Assembly (NCBI GenBank): GCA_017510335.1
Contig: JAFWNM010000027.1
Coordinates: 1-61,388, forward strand
DNA length: 61,388 bases
From: Paracoccaceae bacterium
Lineage (GTDB): Bacteria > Pseudomonadota > Alphaproteobacteria > Rhodobacterales > Rhodobacteraceae
Direction of reading: 5' to 3'
Notes under the pieces: generated by a model
What the model was told of the DNA's origin: nothing
What the model saw: only the letters and a program-made list of their open reading frames with translations
The model's database searches: none
Translations under genes and position numbers: made by a program
Part shown: positions 52,922 to 61,388 of the stretch, one piece after another
Numbering within the stretch: position 1 is the first letter of the stretch
Layout of the letters: each line of letters starts with the position of its first letter

Positions 52922-54487
52922 ATGATGACACTTCTGCCCCTGCCGGTATTTGCCCCCGTCTTGTTGCTGGCCGTGGCTGCATGGGCGGCACGCGTGCCCG
53001 GCCACCGGCCGCGCAAGTTGCCGCTGCTGGCAGAAGTCGCGGCCTTTGGCGCAGTTTTGCTGGCCCTTGGCGGGGTGGTGCAGGTGCTGACAGGCGATCC
53101 CGTTCGCGTGGCAGTGGGGCTTGATGGCGCCTTGTTTGCAATCCAGTTGGACGCCATCAGCGCGACAATGTGCCTGCTGGTGGCTTTTGTGGGCTGGGTC
53201 GTCACGCGCTATTCGCGCAGCTATCTGGACGGCGAAGCGCGCGAAGGCAGCTTTCACAGGCTGATGCTGGCCACTTTGGCGGCGGTTTTGGTGCTGGTGC
53301 AGTCGGGCAGTTTGCTGATGCTGGTGCTGGCCTCGCTGGTGGTGGGGCAAGGGCTGCGGCGCTTGCTGCTGTTTTACGCAGACCGCCCCGAAGCCCGGCG
53401 CGCTGCGGCCAAGTTTTCGCTATGTTGGGGGGCGGGTGATGTGGCGCTGCTGGTGGCAGCGGGGCTGCTATGGGCCGCGTTCGGCACGACGGAATTTGCC
53501 GCGCTGGCCGCACAGGCAGGCAGCGCGCCCTTGCCGGTGACGGCGGGTGTCGCAACTGGCCTGCTGGTGCTGGCGGCCGCCGTCAAGACAGCGGCATTTC
53601 CCCTGCATGGCTGGCTGACCGAGGTGATGGAAGCCCCCACCCCCGTTTCCGCCCTGCTGCATGCGGGCATCATCAACGCAGGCGGGTTCATGTTGATCCG
53701 CATGGCAGATGTGCTGCAGGCCAGTCCTTCGGCCATGGCGGCGCTGGTCATGATGGGCGGGTTCACGGCGCTGTTCGGGGCGGTGGTCATGCTGACGCAA
53801 AGCGCTGTCAAAACCGGACTTGCGTGGTCCACTGTGTCGCAAATGGGGTTTTTGCTGCTGCAATGCGGGCTGGGCCTTTGGGCGCTGGCATTGCTGCATA
53901 TTGTGGCGCATTCACTGTATAAGGCGCATGCGTTTCTGGCCTCTGGGGGGGCGGTGGCGCAGGTGGCACAAATCCGCAAACCCGGCCCGGTCGCGGTGCC
54001 GGGGGGCGGGGCTGTGCTGCGGGCCTTCGGGCTGGCACTGGTGCTGTATGCAGGGGTGGCCACGGGGTTTGCCGTGCTGTGGGGGGCAAAATCGCCGCAG
54101 GCGCTGGCGCTTGGCGCAATCCTGATATTCGGCGTGGCCTATCTCATCGCGCAGGGTCTGGCCGATACGGCCCCCAAGGCGCTAAGCCTGCGCACCATTT
54201 CAGCCGCCTGTTGCGCTGCCATCGCCTATTTCGGGTTCCACCTTGCCGCTGGCGCGATCTGGGGCGCGCATCTGCCTGCCCCGCCGGTTGCAGGGCCGCT
54301 GGAATGGGCATTGATTACACTGGCCATCCTGACCTTCGGGGTGGTGGCCGTGGCGCAGGCGCTGTTCCCCATCTGGGCGCATCACCCTGCGGCAGCGGGA
54401 TTGCGGGTGCATCTGGCCAATGGTCTGTATCTGAATGCTGTGCTTGACCGGATGATCGGCGGGCTGCGGCTGACACGGCACCAATAA
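52922..54487 (+). CDS. dabB: Inorganic carbon transporter membrane subunit DabB
   Basis: 521-aa polytopic protein of the NuoL/MrpA-like proton-translocating family. About 13-14 helices are visible, and the family core VKTAAFPLHGWLTEVMEAPTPVSALLHAG carries the Lys and Glu/His used in proton movement. It has no other complex I genes around it and pairs with dabA, which marks it as DabB: it couples the cation gradient to CO2 hydration by DabA. The ATG at 52922 is chosen over an earlier unconserved segment. 33 bp separate it from dabA. Confidence 0.92.
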   Translation: MMTLLPLPVFAPVLLLAVAAWAARVPGHRPRKLPLLAEVAAFGAVLLALGGVVQVLTGDPVRVAVGLDGALFAIQLDAISATMCLLVAFVGWVVTRYSRSYLDGEAREGSFHRLMLATLAAVLVLVQSGSLLMLVLASLVVGQGLRRLLLFYADRPEARRAAAKFSLCWGAGDVALLVAAGLLWAAFGTTEFAALAAQAGSAPLPVTAGVATGLLVLAAAVKTAAFPLHGWLTEVMEAPTPVSALLHAGIINAGGFMLIRMADVLQASPSAMAALVMMGGFTALFGAVVMLTQSAVKTGLAWSTVSQMGFLLLQCGLGLWALALLHIVAHSLYKAHAFLASGGAVAQVAQIRKPGPVAVPGGGAVLRAFGLALVLYAGVATGFAVLWGAKSPQALALGAILIFGVAYLIAQGLADTAPKALSLRTISAACCAAIAYFGFHLAAGAIWGAHLPAPPVAGPLEWALITLAILTFGVVAVAQALFPIWAHHPAAAGLRVHLANGLYLNAVLDRMIGGLRLTRHQ

Positions 54488-54520
54488 TTTTCCAACATTT
54501 GACTGAAGGAAACCCATCAG

Positions 54521-56893
54521 ATGTTCGTAAAACATGCAGAAATCAAACCTGACCGCATTGCCGCCCTGTTGGGCGCAGCCGAAGCGGCAGCGCGTGCCAT
54601 TCCACCTGCCTTTCCACTGGATGCCACAGTTGCGGTCAACCCGTTCATGGGACAGGCCCATCTGGACCTTGCCACCACACAGGCCAGACTGGCCCGCGTG
54701 GCAGGTGTGCGCCTGACGCAATCACGCGCCGAATATGCCGCCCAGATTGCCGATGGCTCCATCAGCGACTTTGACCTGCAAGACGCCTTGCAGGCATGTA
54801 GCCGCGTGGACAAACCCGCAGATATTGCCGCGCTGAAGGCACATGTGGCCACCCCAGCCCCCGCAGCCCCCCGCGCCCTGCCCACACTGGCCCATCATGC
54901 GGCACAGGCCAGCGGCACTGACTGGCCTGCAGTCATTGCACGGACCTTCGGGCTATGGGCGGCGGGGCATTTCGAACGCGGACAGGCCCTGTGGACCCCT
55001 GCACCGGGCAAGGATGCCTTCACCGCGTGGCGCGACTGGGCCAGCCATGACCTGACGCCGGAAATTTCGGGGCTTGCGGGGTTTTGCGCCCATGTCGCGG
55101 CAGCACCCGACACTGCGGAACGCGCGATCCTGCGCGCCTGCGATGCGCTGGACATCCCGGAAGGGGCGGCAGAAACGCTGTTTCACAGCCTGCTGATGGA
55201 TCTGGGCGGCTGGTCACAACATGCGCGCTGGCTGTTATGGCGCGCGGAACTGGCAGGCGGCACCGACAGCACATTGACCGACCTTCTGGCCATTCGCCTG
55301 ATCTGGGAAGAAGCGCTGCTGGCCCATGCGCCGGACCTGGCCACCGCATGGGCGGTCACCTGCGCAGACCATGCCACCCCCGTGGCCGCGCAATCCGGCC
55401 ACATCGTGGATGCGATCTTGCAAGAGGCCGCTGAACGCGCCTATCAGCGGAAACTGGCACAGGCGCTGACTGGTCCCAAACCCCAAGCCGGGCGTGCGGC
55501 GCTGCAGGCGGCGTTTTGCATCGACGTGCGGTCCGAAGTGTTTCGCCGGCAGCTTGAAAGCGTGAACGCCGGCATAGAAACACTTGGCTTTGCGGGTTTT
55601 TTTGGCCTGCCCTTGGCGCATAAGCCCCATGGAACCGATAATATGCAGGCACATTTGCCCGTATTGCTGACCCCGTCCATCACATCGTGCAGCCATGCCG
55701 ACACCGCGCGCGAGGACAGCGCGCGCATTGGCGCACGCGCGGTGCGCGCATGGGGGCGGTTTCGTCAGGCGGCGGTGTCGTCTTTCGCGTTTGTCGAAGC
55801 GGCGGGGCCGATCTATGGCTGGAAACTGGTGAAATCCGCGCTTGCGCGCGGGGCGCATGCACCAGCACAAGGCCCCGCGCCACGTTTTGAAACCCCGCTG
55901 GAGCCGGGCGAAAAGGCACGCATCGGCGCGACCATCCTGCGCGCCATGAGCCTGCAATCGGGTCATGCGCGGCTGGTGCTGTTGCTGGGGCATGGCGCGC
56001 AACTGACCAACAACCCCCATTCCAGCGCCTATCAATGCGGGGCCTGTGGCGGACAATCAGGCGAGGTGTCGGCCCGCCTGCTGGCGCAATTGCTCAATGA
56101 CCCTGAAACGCGCGCCGGGCTGCCTGCGCAGGGCATCACCGTGCCCGATGACACGCTGTTTCTGGCAGGCGTGCATGACACAACCACTGATAAGGTGGCG
56201 CTGTTCCCCGACACCCCTGCCCCCGACCACCAACATGACATCGCGCAGGCTGTGGACTGGCTGGCGCAGGCAGGCACCTTGACGCGCGCCGAACGCGCCC
56301 CCCGCCTGCCCCGCGCGACAGCTACCAACATGTCCGCGCGCGCCGCCGATTGGGCCGAAACGCGCCCGGAATGGGGCTTGGCGGGGTGCGCGGCGTTTAT
56401 CGCTGCGCCGCGCAGCATGACTGCGGGCACCGATCTGGGCGGGCGGGCATTCCTGCACAGCTATGACTGGACTGCCGATAAGGGGTTTTCCACGCTGGAG
56501 CTGATTCTGACCGCGCCGGTTGTGGTGGCAAGCTGGATCAGCCTGCAATACTACGCCTCCAGCGTGGCGCCGGACGCGTTCGGGGGGGGCAACAAGCTGA
56601 TCCATAACGTGGTGGGCGGAATTGGGGTTGTGCAGGGCAATGGCGGCATTCTGCGCCCCGGCCTGCCCTGGCAGGCGGTCCATGACGGGCAGCGCTTCCT
56701 ACATACGCCCTTGCGGTTGTCAGTGCTCATCGAGGCGCCAAAAGACGCCATATCCGATGTTCTGGCCCGCCATGACAGCTTGCGCGCGCTGTTTGACAAT
56801 GGCTGGCTGCACCTGTTTGCGCTGGAAGACGGGCGGGTTCAGGCCCGCTACCGGCGCGGATTGCACTGGCAGGGGGTGAACACTCCGGCCTAA
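54521..56893 (+). CDS. dabA: Inorganic carbon transporter subunit DabA (DUF2309)
   Basis: 790-aa DUF2309 protein. It is a zinc protein resembling a beta-carbonic anhydrase. Probable ligands and catalytic residues are C333 and D335 in AFCIDVRSE, H491 in GHGAQLTNNPHS and C506 in CGACGGQSG. With DabB it makes cytoplasmic bicarbonate vectorially from CO2, driven by the ion gradient. GAAGGA precedes the ATG. Length and motifs are complete. Confidence 0.95.
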   Translation: MFVKHAEIKPDRIAALLGAAEAAARAIPPAFPLDATVAVNPFMGQAHLDLATTQARLARVAGVRLTQSRAEYAAQIADGSISDFDLQDALQACSRVDKPADIAALKAHVATPAPAAPRALPTLAHHAAQASGTDWPAVIARTFGLWAAGHFERGQALWTPAPGKDAFTAWRDWASHDLTPEISGLAGFCAHVAAAPDTAERAILRACDALDIPEGAAETLFHSLLMDLGGWSQHARWLLWRAELAGGTDSTLTDLLAIRLIWEEALLAHAPDLATAWAVTCADHATPVAAQSGHIVDAILQEAAERAYQRKLAQALTGPKPQAGRAALQAAFCIDVRSEVFRRQLESVNAGIETLGFAGFFGLPLAHKPHGTDNMQAHLPVLLTPSITSCSHADTAREDSARIGARAVRAWGRFRQAAVSSFAFVEAAGPIYGWKLVKSALARGAHAPAQGPAPRFETPLEPGEKARIGATILRAMSLQSGHARLVLLLGHGAQLTNNPHSSAYQCGACGGQSGEVSARLLAQLLNDPETRAGLPAQGITVPDDTLFLAGVHDTTTDKVALFPDTPAPDHQHDIAQAVDWLAQAGTLTRAERAPRLPRATATNMSARAADWAETRPEWGLAGCAAFIAAPRSMTAGTDLGGRAFLHSYDWTADKGFSTLELILTAPVVVASWISLQYYASSVAPDAFGGGNKLIHNVVGGIGVVQGNGGILRPGLPWQAVHDGQRFLHTPLRLSVLIEAPKDAISDVLARHDSLRALFDNGWLHLFALEDGRVQARYRRGLHWQGVNTPA

Positions 56894-56995
56894 CCCATCT
56901 CACCCCATCACACCAATGACCGCGCCCCTCCCCATTGACCGCCCCCGTCCCCGGCCTTACCACTGGGCGCACGCATCAACAGGAGTGCGCGCGCC

Positions 56996-58807
56996 ATGTT
57001 CCAAAGCTACACCGCCACCACCCGCCCCGAAGATGGCCCGCCCCGCCTGCGCGCCTTGCGCGACGCGCTGCAGCGGCACGGGGTGGACGGGTTCATCATA
57101 CCCCGCGCCGATGCCCATCAGGGCGAATATGTGGCCGCGTGTGATGAACGGCTGGCATGGCTGACAGGATTCACGGGGTCGGCGGGGTTTTGCATCGTGC
57201 TGCGGGACCGTGCAGGGTTGTTTGTCGACGGGCGCTACCGCGTGCAGGCCCGGTTGCAATGCGCCCCCGATTTCACGCCCGTGAACTGGCCAGAAACCAA
57301 ACCGGCCGCGTGGTTGCAAAACGCCCTGCCTGCGGGGGGTGTTGTGGGCTTTGACCCATGGCTTCATACGCCCGATGAAATCGACACGCTGGAACAGGGC
57401 CTGAAGGGCAGCGGCATAGCCCTGCAGCGCATGGACAACCAGATTGACCCGCTGTGGTCCGACCGTCCGGCCCCGCCCACCGCCCCCGCGCGCGCCTATC
57501 CCGAAGATCTGGCAGGCGACAGCACGGCCAGCAAGCGGCGCAAACTGGGTGCGGCACTGGCGGCCAATGGCCAGCGCGCCACAATCCTGACCCAACCTGA
57601 CAGCATATGCTGGCTTTTGAACATACGCGGGGCCGACCTGCCACGCCTGCCGGTGGTTCAGGGGTTTGCCATTGTGCATGATGACGGGCGTGTGGACCTG
57701 TTCGCGCCCCCCGCCAAACTGGACGGCCTGAATTTGGGCGAGGGCGTGCAAATTCGTCCGCGTGAAGCGTTTGAACCCGCGCTGCGCACGCTGCGCGGCC
57801 CTGTGCGGCTGGACAAGGGCACTGTGCCGCTGTGGGTGCTGGACATTCTGCGCGACAGCGGCATTGAAACAAGCGCCATGCAAGACCCCTGCCTGCTGCC
57901 CAAAGCGTGCAAGACCGGGGCCGAACTTGCGGGCGCGCGCGCAGCACATCTGCGCGACGGGGCCGCGATGGTGGAATTCCTGTGCTGGCTGGACGGGCAG
58001 GCCGCGGAACTGGTGGCCAACCCTGCCCACACCCTGCACGAGATCGACATCGCGCGGCATCTGGAAAGCTGCCGTCAGGCCACAGGCGCGTTGCAAGACC
58101 TGAGTTTTGACACCATCGCAGGGTCCGGCCCGAACGGGGCCATCGTGCACTACCGCGTCACCGAGGACAGCAACCGCCGCCTGATTCCCGGGGATTTGAT
58201 GCTGGTGGATTCGGGCGGGCAATATCTGGACGGGACAACCGACATTACCCGCACCATCGCCATAGGCCCTGTGGGGCAGTTGGAAGCCGAATGCTTCACC
58301 CGCGTGCTGCAAGGCATGATCGCCATCTCGCGGGCGCGTTTTCCGCGCGGGGTGACAGGGGGACATCTGGATGCGCTGGCGCGCTACCCGCTTTGGCTGG
58401 CGGGCATGGATTACGACCATGGCACAGGCCACGGGGTGGGTGCGTTCCTGTCTGTGCATGAAGGGCCGCAACGCCTGTCGCGCATTTCGCAGGTGCCGCT
58501 GCGCGAAGGGATGATCCTGTCCAATGAACCGGGATATTACCGCGAAGGGGCGTTTGGCATCCGTATTGAAAACCTTGTCTGCGTGCGCCGTGACCCTGCC
58601 CCACAAGGGGGCGATGCGCGTGACTGGCTGGCGTTTGAAACGCTGACACTTGCGCCCATTGATACACGTCTGGTTGTGCAAGACCAGTTGACCGCGGACG
58701 AGCGCGCCTGGCTGAACCTGTATCACGCGCGTGTGCGGACATTGCTGGACCCGCTGGTGTCACAGCGCGCGCGCGCATGGCTTGCGCGGGCGTGCGAGCC
58801 TGTGTGA
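56996..58807 (+). CDS. pepP: Aminopeptidase P family protein
   Basis: 603-aa M24B metallopeptidase that removes N-terminal residues from Xaa-Pro peptides. It has the long form with two creatinase-like N-terminal domains and a C-terminal pita-bread domain. The metal ligands are D in LVDSGG, D in TTDITRT, H in GTGHGVG, E in NEPGYY and E in RIENLVC. AGGAG lies ten bases before the ATG. No signal peptide, so it is cytoplasmic. It is probably followed by independent genes. Confidence 0.94.
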   Translation: MFQSYTATTRPEDGPPRLRALRDALQRHGVDGFIIPRADAHQGEYVAACDERLAWLTGFTGSAGFCIVLRDRAGLFVDGRYRVQARLQCAPDFTPVNWPETKPAAWLQNALPAGGVVGFDPWLHTPDEIDTLEQGLKGSGIALQRMDNQIDPLWSDRPAPPTAPARAYPEDLAGDSTASKRRKLGAALAANGQRATILTQPDSICWLLNIRGADLPRLPVVQGFAIVHDDGRVDLFAPPAKLDGLNLGEGVQIRPREAFEPALRTLRGPVRLDKGTVPLWVLDILRDSGIETSAMQDPCLLPKACKTGAELAGARAAHLRDGAAMVEFLCWLDGQAAELVANPAHTLHEIDIARHLESCRQATGALQDLSFDTIAGSGPNGAIVHYRVTEDSNRRLIPGDLMLVDSGGQYLDGTTDITRTIAIGPVGQLEAECFTRVLQGMIAISRARFPRGVTGGHLDALARYPLWLAGMDYDHGTGHGVGAFLSVHEGPQRLSRISQVPLREGMILSNEPGYYREGAFGIRIENLVCVRRDPAPQGGDARDWLAFETLTLAPIDTRLVVQDQLTADERAWLNLYHARVRTLLDPLVSQRARAWLARACEPV

Positions 58808-58899
58808 AACGAATATCCTTGGACAAATTGCGCACTTTGACTTCCGGGCAAACCCTGCAATAGTGCGCGCGACAGGGACACAACAAGGACAGTAACAGT

Positions 58900-59241
58900 A
58901 TGATGCGGCATTTGAAGATCTATCCCGCCGAAGGCACATGGGTGGTGCGCGCCAATGGCGCCGTTATCGGGGAAAGCAACGCAGCGCTGGAATTGATTCA
59001 GGGGGATTTTCCTTTCGTCATCTATTTCCCGCGCGAAGATGTCGCTGCAGCGGTGTTGGAACCCTCGGACCGGACGCTGATTTGCGATGATCGCGGGGCG
59101 GGCGAATTCTATCATATTTCCAGCCCCGAAGGGCTGTTGCAAAACGCCGCCTACAGCCTGACCGCGCCCACGGAAGCAGCCGCGCAAGTGCAGGGCTATC
59201 TGGCCTTTGATGCTGGAAAAGTCACCGTCGAACGGGTCTGA
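58900..59241 (+). CDS. DUF427 family protein
   Basis: 113-aa protein of the DUF427 family (beta-rich, tandem-repeat fold). Characteristic parts are GTWVVRANGAVIGESNAAL near the N-terminus and FPREDVAAAVLEPSDRTLICDDRG in the middle. Members are widespread and often regulated or redox-linked, but have no established activity. AAGGA lies upstream of the double ATG. It is six bases before the FAD-linked oxidase gene and may be cotranscribed with it. Confidence 0.88.
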   Translation: MMRHLKIYPAEGTWVVRANGAVIGESNAALELIQGDFPFVIYFPREDVAAAVLEPSDRTLICDDRGAGEFYHISSPEGLLQNAAYSLTAPTEAAAQVQGYLAFDAGKVTVERV

Positions 59242-59246
59242 CCCCG

Positions 59247-60614
59247 ATGCAGGCCGCATATGACGCCCTGCATGCCCTGCTGGGGGAAAGGTTTACCACC
59301 GGCGCGTCAGACAGGGCCTTGCACGGACAATCGGAGTCGCATTTCGCAGATATGCCGCCCGATGGCGTGGCCTATCCACAAACCACCGCAGAGGTGGCCG
59401 CCCTTGTGTCCATCTGCGCAGCGCATGGGCTGCCTGTCATTGGATGGGGGACAGGCACATCGCTGGAAGGGCACGCACTGGCGCCGCATGGCGGGATCAC
59501 AGTTGATTTCAGCCGCATGAACGCGGTTTTGCAGGTCAGTGCCGATGACATGCTTGCGGTGGTCCAGCCCGGCGTCACCCGCGAGGCGCTGAACACGGAA
59601 TTGCGCGCCACGGGGCTGTTCTTTCCGGTGGACCCCGGGGCCAATGCCTCGCTCGGGGGGATGGCGTCGACGCGCGCATCGGGCACCACGGCGGTGCGCT
59701 ATGGCACCATGCGCAGCAATGTTCTGGCGCTGGAAGTTGTGCTGGCCGATGGGCGCATTGTGCGCACGGGCACACGCGCGCCGAAATCATCCACCGGGTA
59801 TGACCTGACGGGGCTGTTTGTGGGGGCGGAAGGGACACTTGGCCTGATTACGGAACTGACCTTGCGCCTGCAGGGCCAGCCCGATGGCATTTCGGCGGCA
59901 GTGTGTGCCTTTGACGATATGGACGCGGCAACGCAGACTGTCATCATGACCATTCAATCCGGCATACCCATGGCGCGGATCGAATTCATAGATGCCACAT
60001 TCGTGCGCATTTTCAACGCCCGGCACGGCACGGATATGCCCGAAAAACCGCATCTGATGGTGGAATTCCACGGCACGCCCCAAGGGGTGCGCGAACAGGC
60101 CGAAAGCTTCGGGAACATTGTCGCGGATATGGGGGGCAGTGCGTTTCAGTGGGCCGAACAGGCACAAGACCGCGCGCGCCTGTGGTCCATGCGTCACAAT
60201 GCCTATTACGCGGCACGCGCCGCATGGCCCGATGCGTATGCCATCACAACCGATGTGTGCGTGCCGATCTCGAAACTGGCGCAAGCGGTGCGCGAAACCG
60301 CGGATGATATTGCCGCATCGGGCATTCCCGGCCCCATTCTGGGGCATGTGGGGGATGGCAATTTTCATGTGCTGTTGCTGCCCCACCGCGATGACCCCGC
60401 CCAGATGGCCAAGGCCGCTGCGCTGGCCCATGCCATGGCAGACCGCGCGCTGCGCCTTGGTGGCACGGTCAGCGGGGAACATGGCATTGGCATGGGCAAG
60501 TTGCGTTATATGGACCGCGAACACGGTGCTGGCTGGGATGTCATGACCAGTCTGAAAGCGGCACTGGACCCACACGGCATCATGAACCCCGGAAAACTGC
60601 TGCGCCAGCCATGA
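59247..60614 (+). CDS. FAD-linked oxidase (D-lactate dehydrogenase/GlcD family)
   Basis: 455-aa PCMH-type FAD enzyme. FAD-binding landmarks: YPQTTAEVAALVSIC, GWGTGTSLEGH, and VDPGANASLGGMASTRASGTTAVRYGTM; the cap domain ends in GTVSGEHGIGMGKL. The pattern is that of cytochrome-dependent D-lactate dehydrogenases and glycolate-oxidase subunit GlcD, oxidising a D-2-hydroxy acid and passing electrons to cytochrome c or quinone. No GlcE/GlcF genes are seen, so D-lactate is the more likely substrate. The start lacks an obvious ribosome site. Confidence 0.9.
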   Translation: MQAAYDALHALLGERFTTGASDRALHGQSESHFADMPPDGVAYPQTTAEVAALVSICAAHGLPVIGWGTGTSLEGHALAPHGGITVDFSRMNAVLQVSADDMLAVVQPGVTREALNTELRATGLFFPVDPGANASLGGMASTRASGTTAVRYGTMRSNVLALEVVLADGRIVRTGTRAPKSSTGYDLTGLFVGAEGTLGLITELTLRLQGQPDGISAAVCAFDDMDAATQTVIMTIQSGIPMARIEFIDATFVRIFNARHGTDMPEKPHLMVEFHGTPQGVREQAESFGNIVADMGGSAFQWAEQAQDRARLWSMRHNAYYAARAAWPDAYAITTDVCVPISKLAQAVRETADDIAASGIPGPILGHVGDGNFHVLLLPHRDDPAQMAKAAALAHAMADRALRLGGTVSGEHGIGMGKLRYMDREHGAGWDVMTSLKAALDPHGIMNPGKLLRQP

Positions 60615-60669
60615 CACAAACGCGCGCGCGCGGGAATTTGGCCTTTTCCTTGCGCGCCTGCCGTCTTAC

Positions 60670-61134
60670 ATGCCCCGCATGAGTGATGAATTGCGCCCCC
60701 GCTACTGGGAAACCGTCCCGCTGGAACAGATGACCCCCCAGGAATGGGAAGCGCTGTGCGATGGCTGCGGACGGTGCTGCCTGAACAAGCTGGAAGATAT
60801 CGACACTGATGAACTGGTGTTCACCCGTGTCGCCTGCAGGCTGTTCGATGACAGCACCTGCCGGTGCGCGAATTACGACATCCGCAAGCAGATCGTGCCC
60901 GAATGCGTGGTGCTGACACCCGGCACGCTGAAGGACATTGCGTATTGGATGCCGGAAACCTGTGCGTATCGGCGGCTGCACGAAGCACGCAAACTGCCGC
61001 ACTGGCACCCGTTGATCACGGGCGACGCCAGATCAGTGCGCAAGGCGGGCATATCGATGCATAACCGCACAGTATCAGAGGCGGAAATCCCGCTGGAGGA
61101 TTGGGAAGACCATCTTCTGGAGGATGATGTGTAA
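60670..61134 (+). CDS. YcgN family cysteine-cluster protein
   Basis: 154-aa YcgN/UPF0153-type protein with a CxxCxxCC cluster: CDGCGRCC near residue 30, then CRLF, CRCANY and PECVVL further on, spaced as in zinc- or Fe-S-binding CxxCxxxCC proteins. It is acidic at the C-terminus. The biochemical role is unknown. An ATG nine bases later (MSDELRP) is an equal candidate start, as neither has a clear ribosome site. It is the last gene before the terminal repeat. Confidence 0.9.
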   Translation: MPRMSDELRPRYWETVPLEQMTPQEWEALCDGCGRCCLNKLEDIDTDELVFTRVACRLFDDSTCRCANYDIRKQIVPECVVLTPGTLKDIAYWMPETCAYRRLHEARKLPHWHPLITGDARSVRKAGISMHNRTVSEAEIPLEDWEDHLLEDDV

Positions 61135-61203
61135 GCCCTGCACATGAACGCGGCAGGCATAAGCACGGCGTCAAAGCGGATAGGAAGACGCTTTGGGCGG
61201 GAT

Positions 61204-61388
61204 TTGGCCTGAAGGGGACATTCGAGCTTGGATCAAGCCCGCACCAGCGGCGGGCCGGGGTCTGCCGGTCCCACGTTTTAGGGGCGCAGTTTATGCAGGG
61301 GGCATACTCCTGAGTTCAAAGGCTTGGCGTGGAACTGGCGAAATCGGCAGGCCGCGGGACGGCCCGCCGATGGTGCGGCGGCCTGCGG
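61204..61388 (-). repeat. Right copy of terminal inverted repeat
   Basis: It is the reverse complement of the left end of the window; the outermost 141 bases are identical. The internal hairpin ends lie at 61239-61256 and 61361-61378. The short gap after the YcgN gene (61135-61203) has nothing else to note. Confidence 0.85.

Overview
The window looks like chromosomal DNA of a GC-rich alphaproteobacterium of the Rhodobacteraceae/Paracoccaceae (Rhodobacter, Rhodobaca or Roseinatronobacter-like). The evidence is the two-piece permuted tmRNA with an alpha-type tag, ribosomal protein L21 with a C-terminal helix-hairpin-helix extension, fumC followed by a DUF4169 gene and a ribbon-helix-helix gene, a Rhodobacter-style hup/hyp hydrogenase cluster, and a smoEFGK-smoS-mtlK polyol locus. 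The species cannot be fixed from the sequence alone.

Layout. 1-185 and 61204-61388 are inverted copies of one repeat, so the window begins and ends in the same element; this may be where an assembly broke. 300-6000 is housekeeping: sspB, ssrA (tmRNA), a secreted protein, rplU-rpmA, an acetyltransferase, fumC and two small proteins. 6000-15700 is a LysR-controlled locus that probably imports and dehydrates a hydroaromatic acid such as quinate or shikimate: 3-dehydroshikimate dehydratase, a shikimate dehydrogenase-family enzyme, a tripartite tricarboxylate transporter, an FAD dehydrogenase and a TIM-barrel protein. 15800-20400 holds a two-gene RND efflux pump and a cold-shock gene.

20700-44200 is a complete hydrogen-uptake island. 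The minus strand carries hypF and the H2-sensing set hupTUV. In the middle lie nikR and an ECF-type nickel importer. The plus strand then carries hupSLC-D-F-G-H-J-K, hypAB, hupR and hypCDE. The importer has a perfect NikR operator. The energy-converting hydrogenase has the extra small-subunit cysteines of oxygen-tolerant group 1d enzymes. HupUV senses H2, HupT is the kinase and HupR the response regulator, while Hyp and Hup proteins build the NiFe(CN)2CO centre with nickel supplied by NikKLMQO.

44260-51780 is a polyol (sorbitol/mannitol) operon under a LacI-type regulator with a 20-bp palindromic operator; one permease gene (smoG) is interrupted by a single-base frameshift. 51900-56900 is a divergent LysR plus dabB-dabA pair, an energy-coupled inorganic-carbon uptake system. 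With the hydrogenase it suggests hydrogen-driven carbon fixation, although no RuBisCO gene lies in the window. 57000-61130 holds aminopeptidase P, a DUF427 protein, an FAD-linked oxidase and a cysteine-cluster protein. I saw no CRISPR array, transposase, prophage or tRNA gene.
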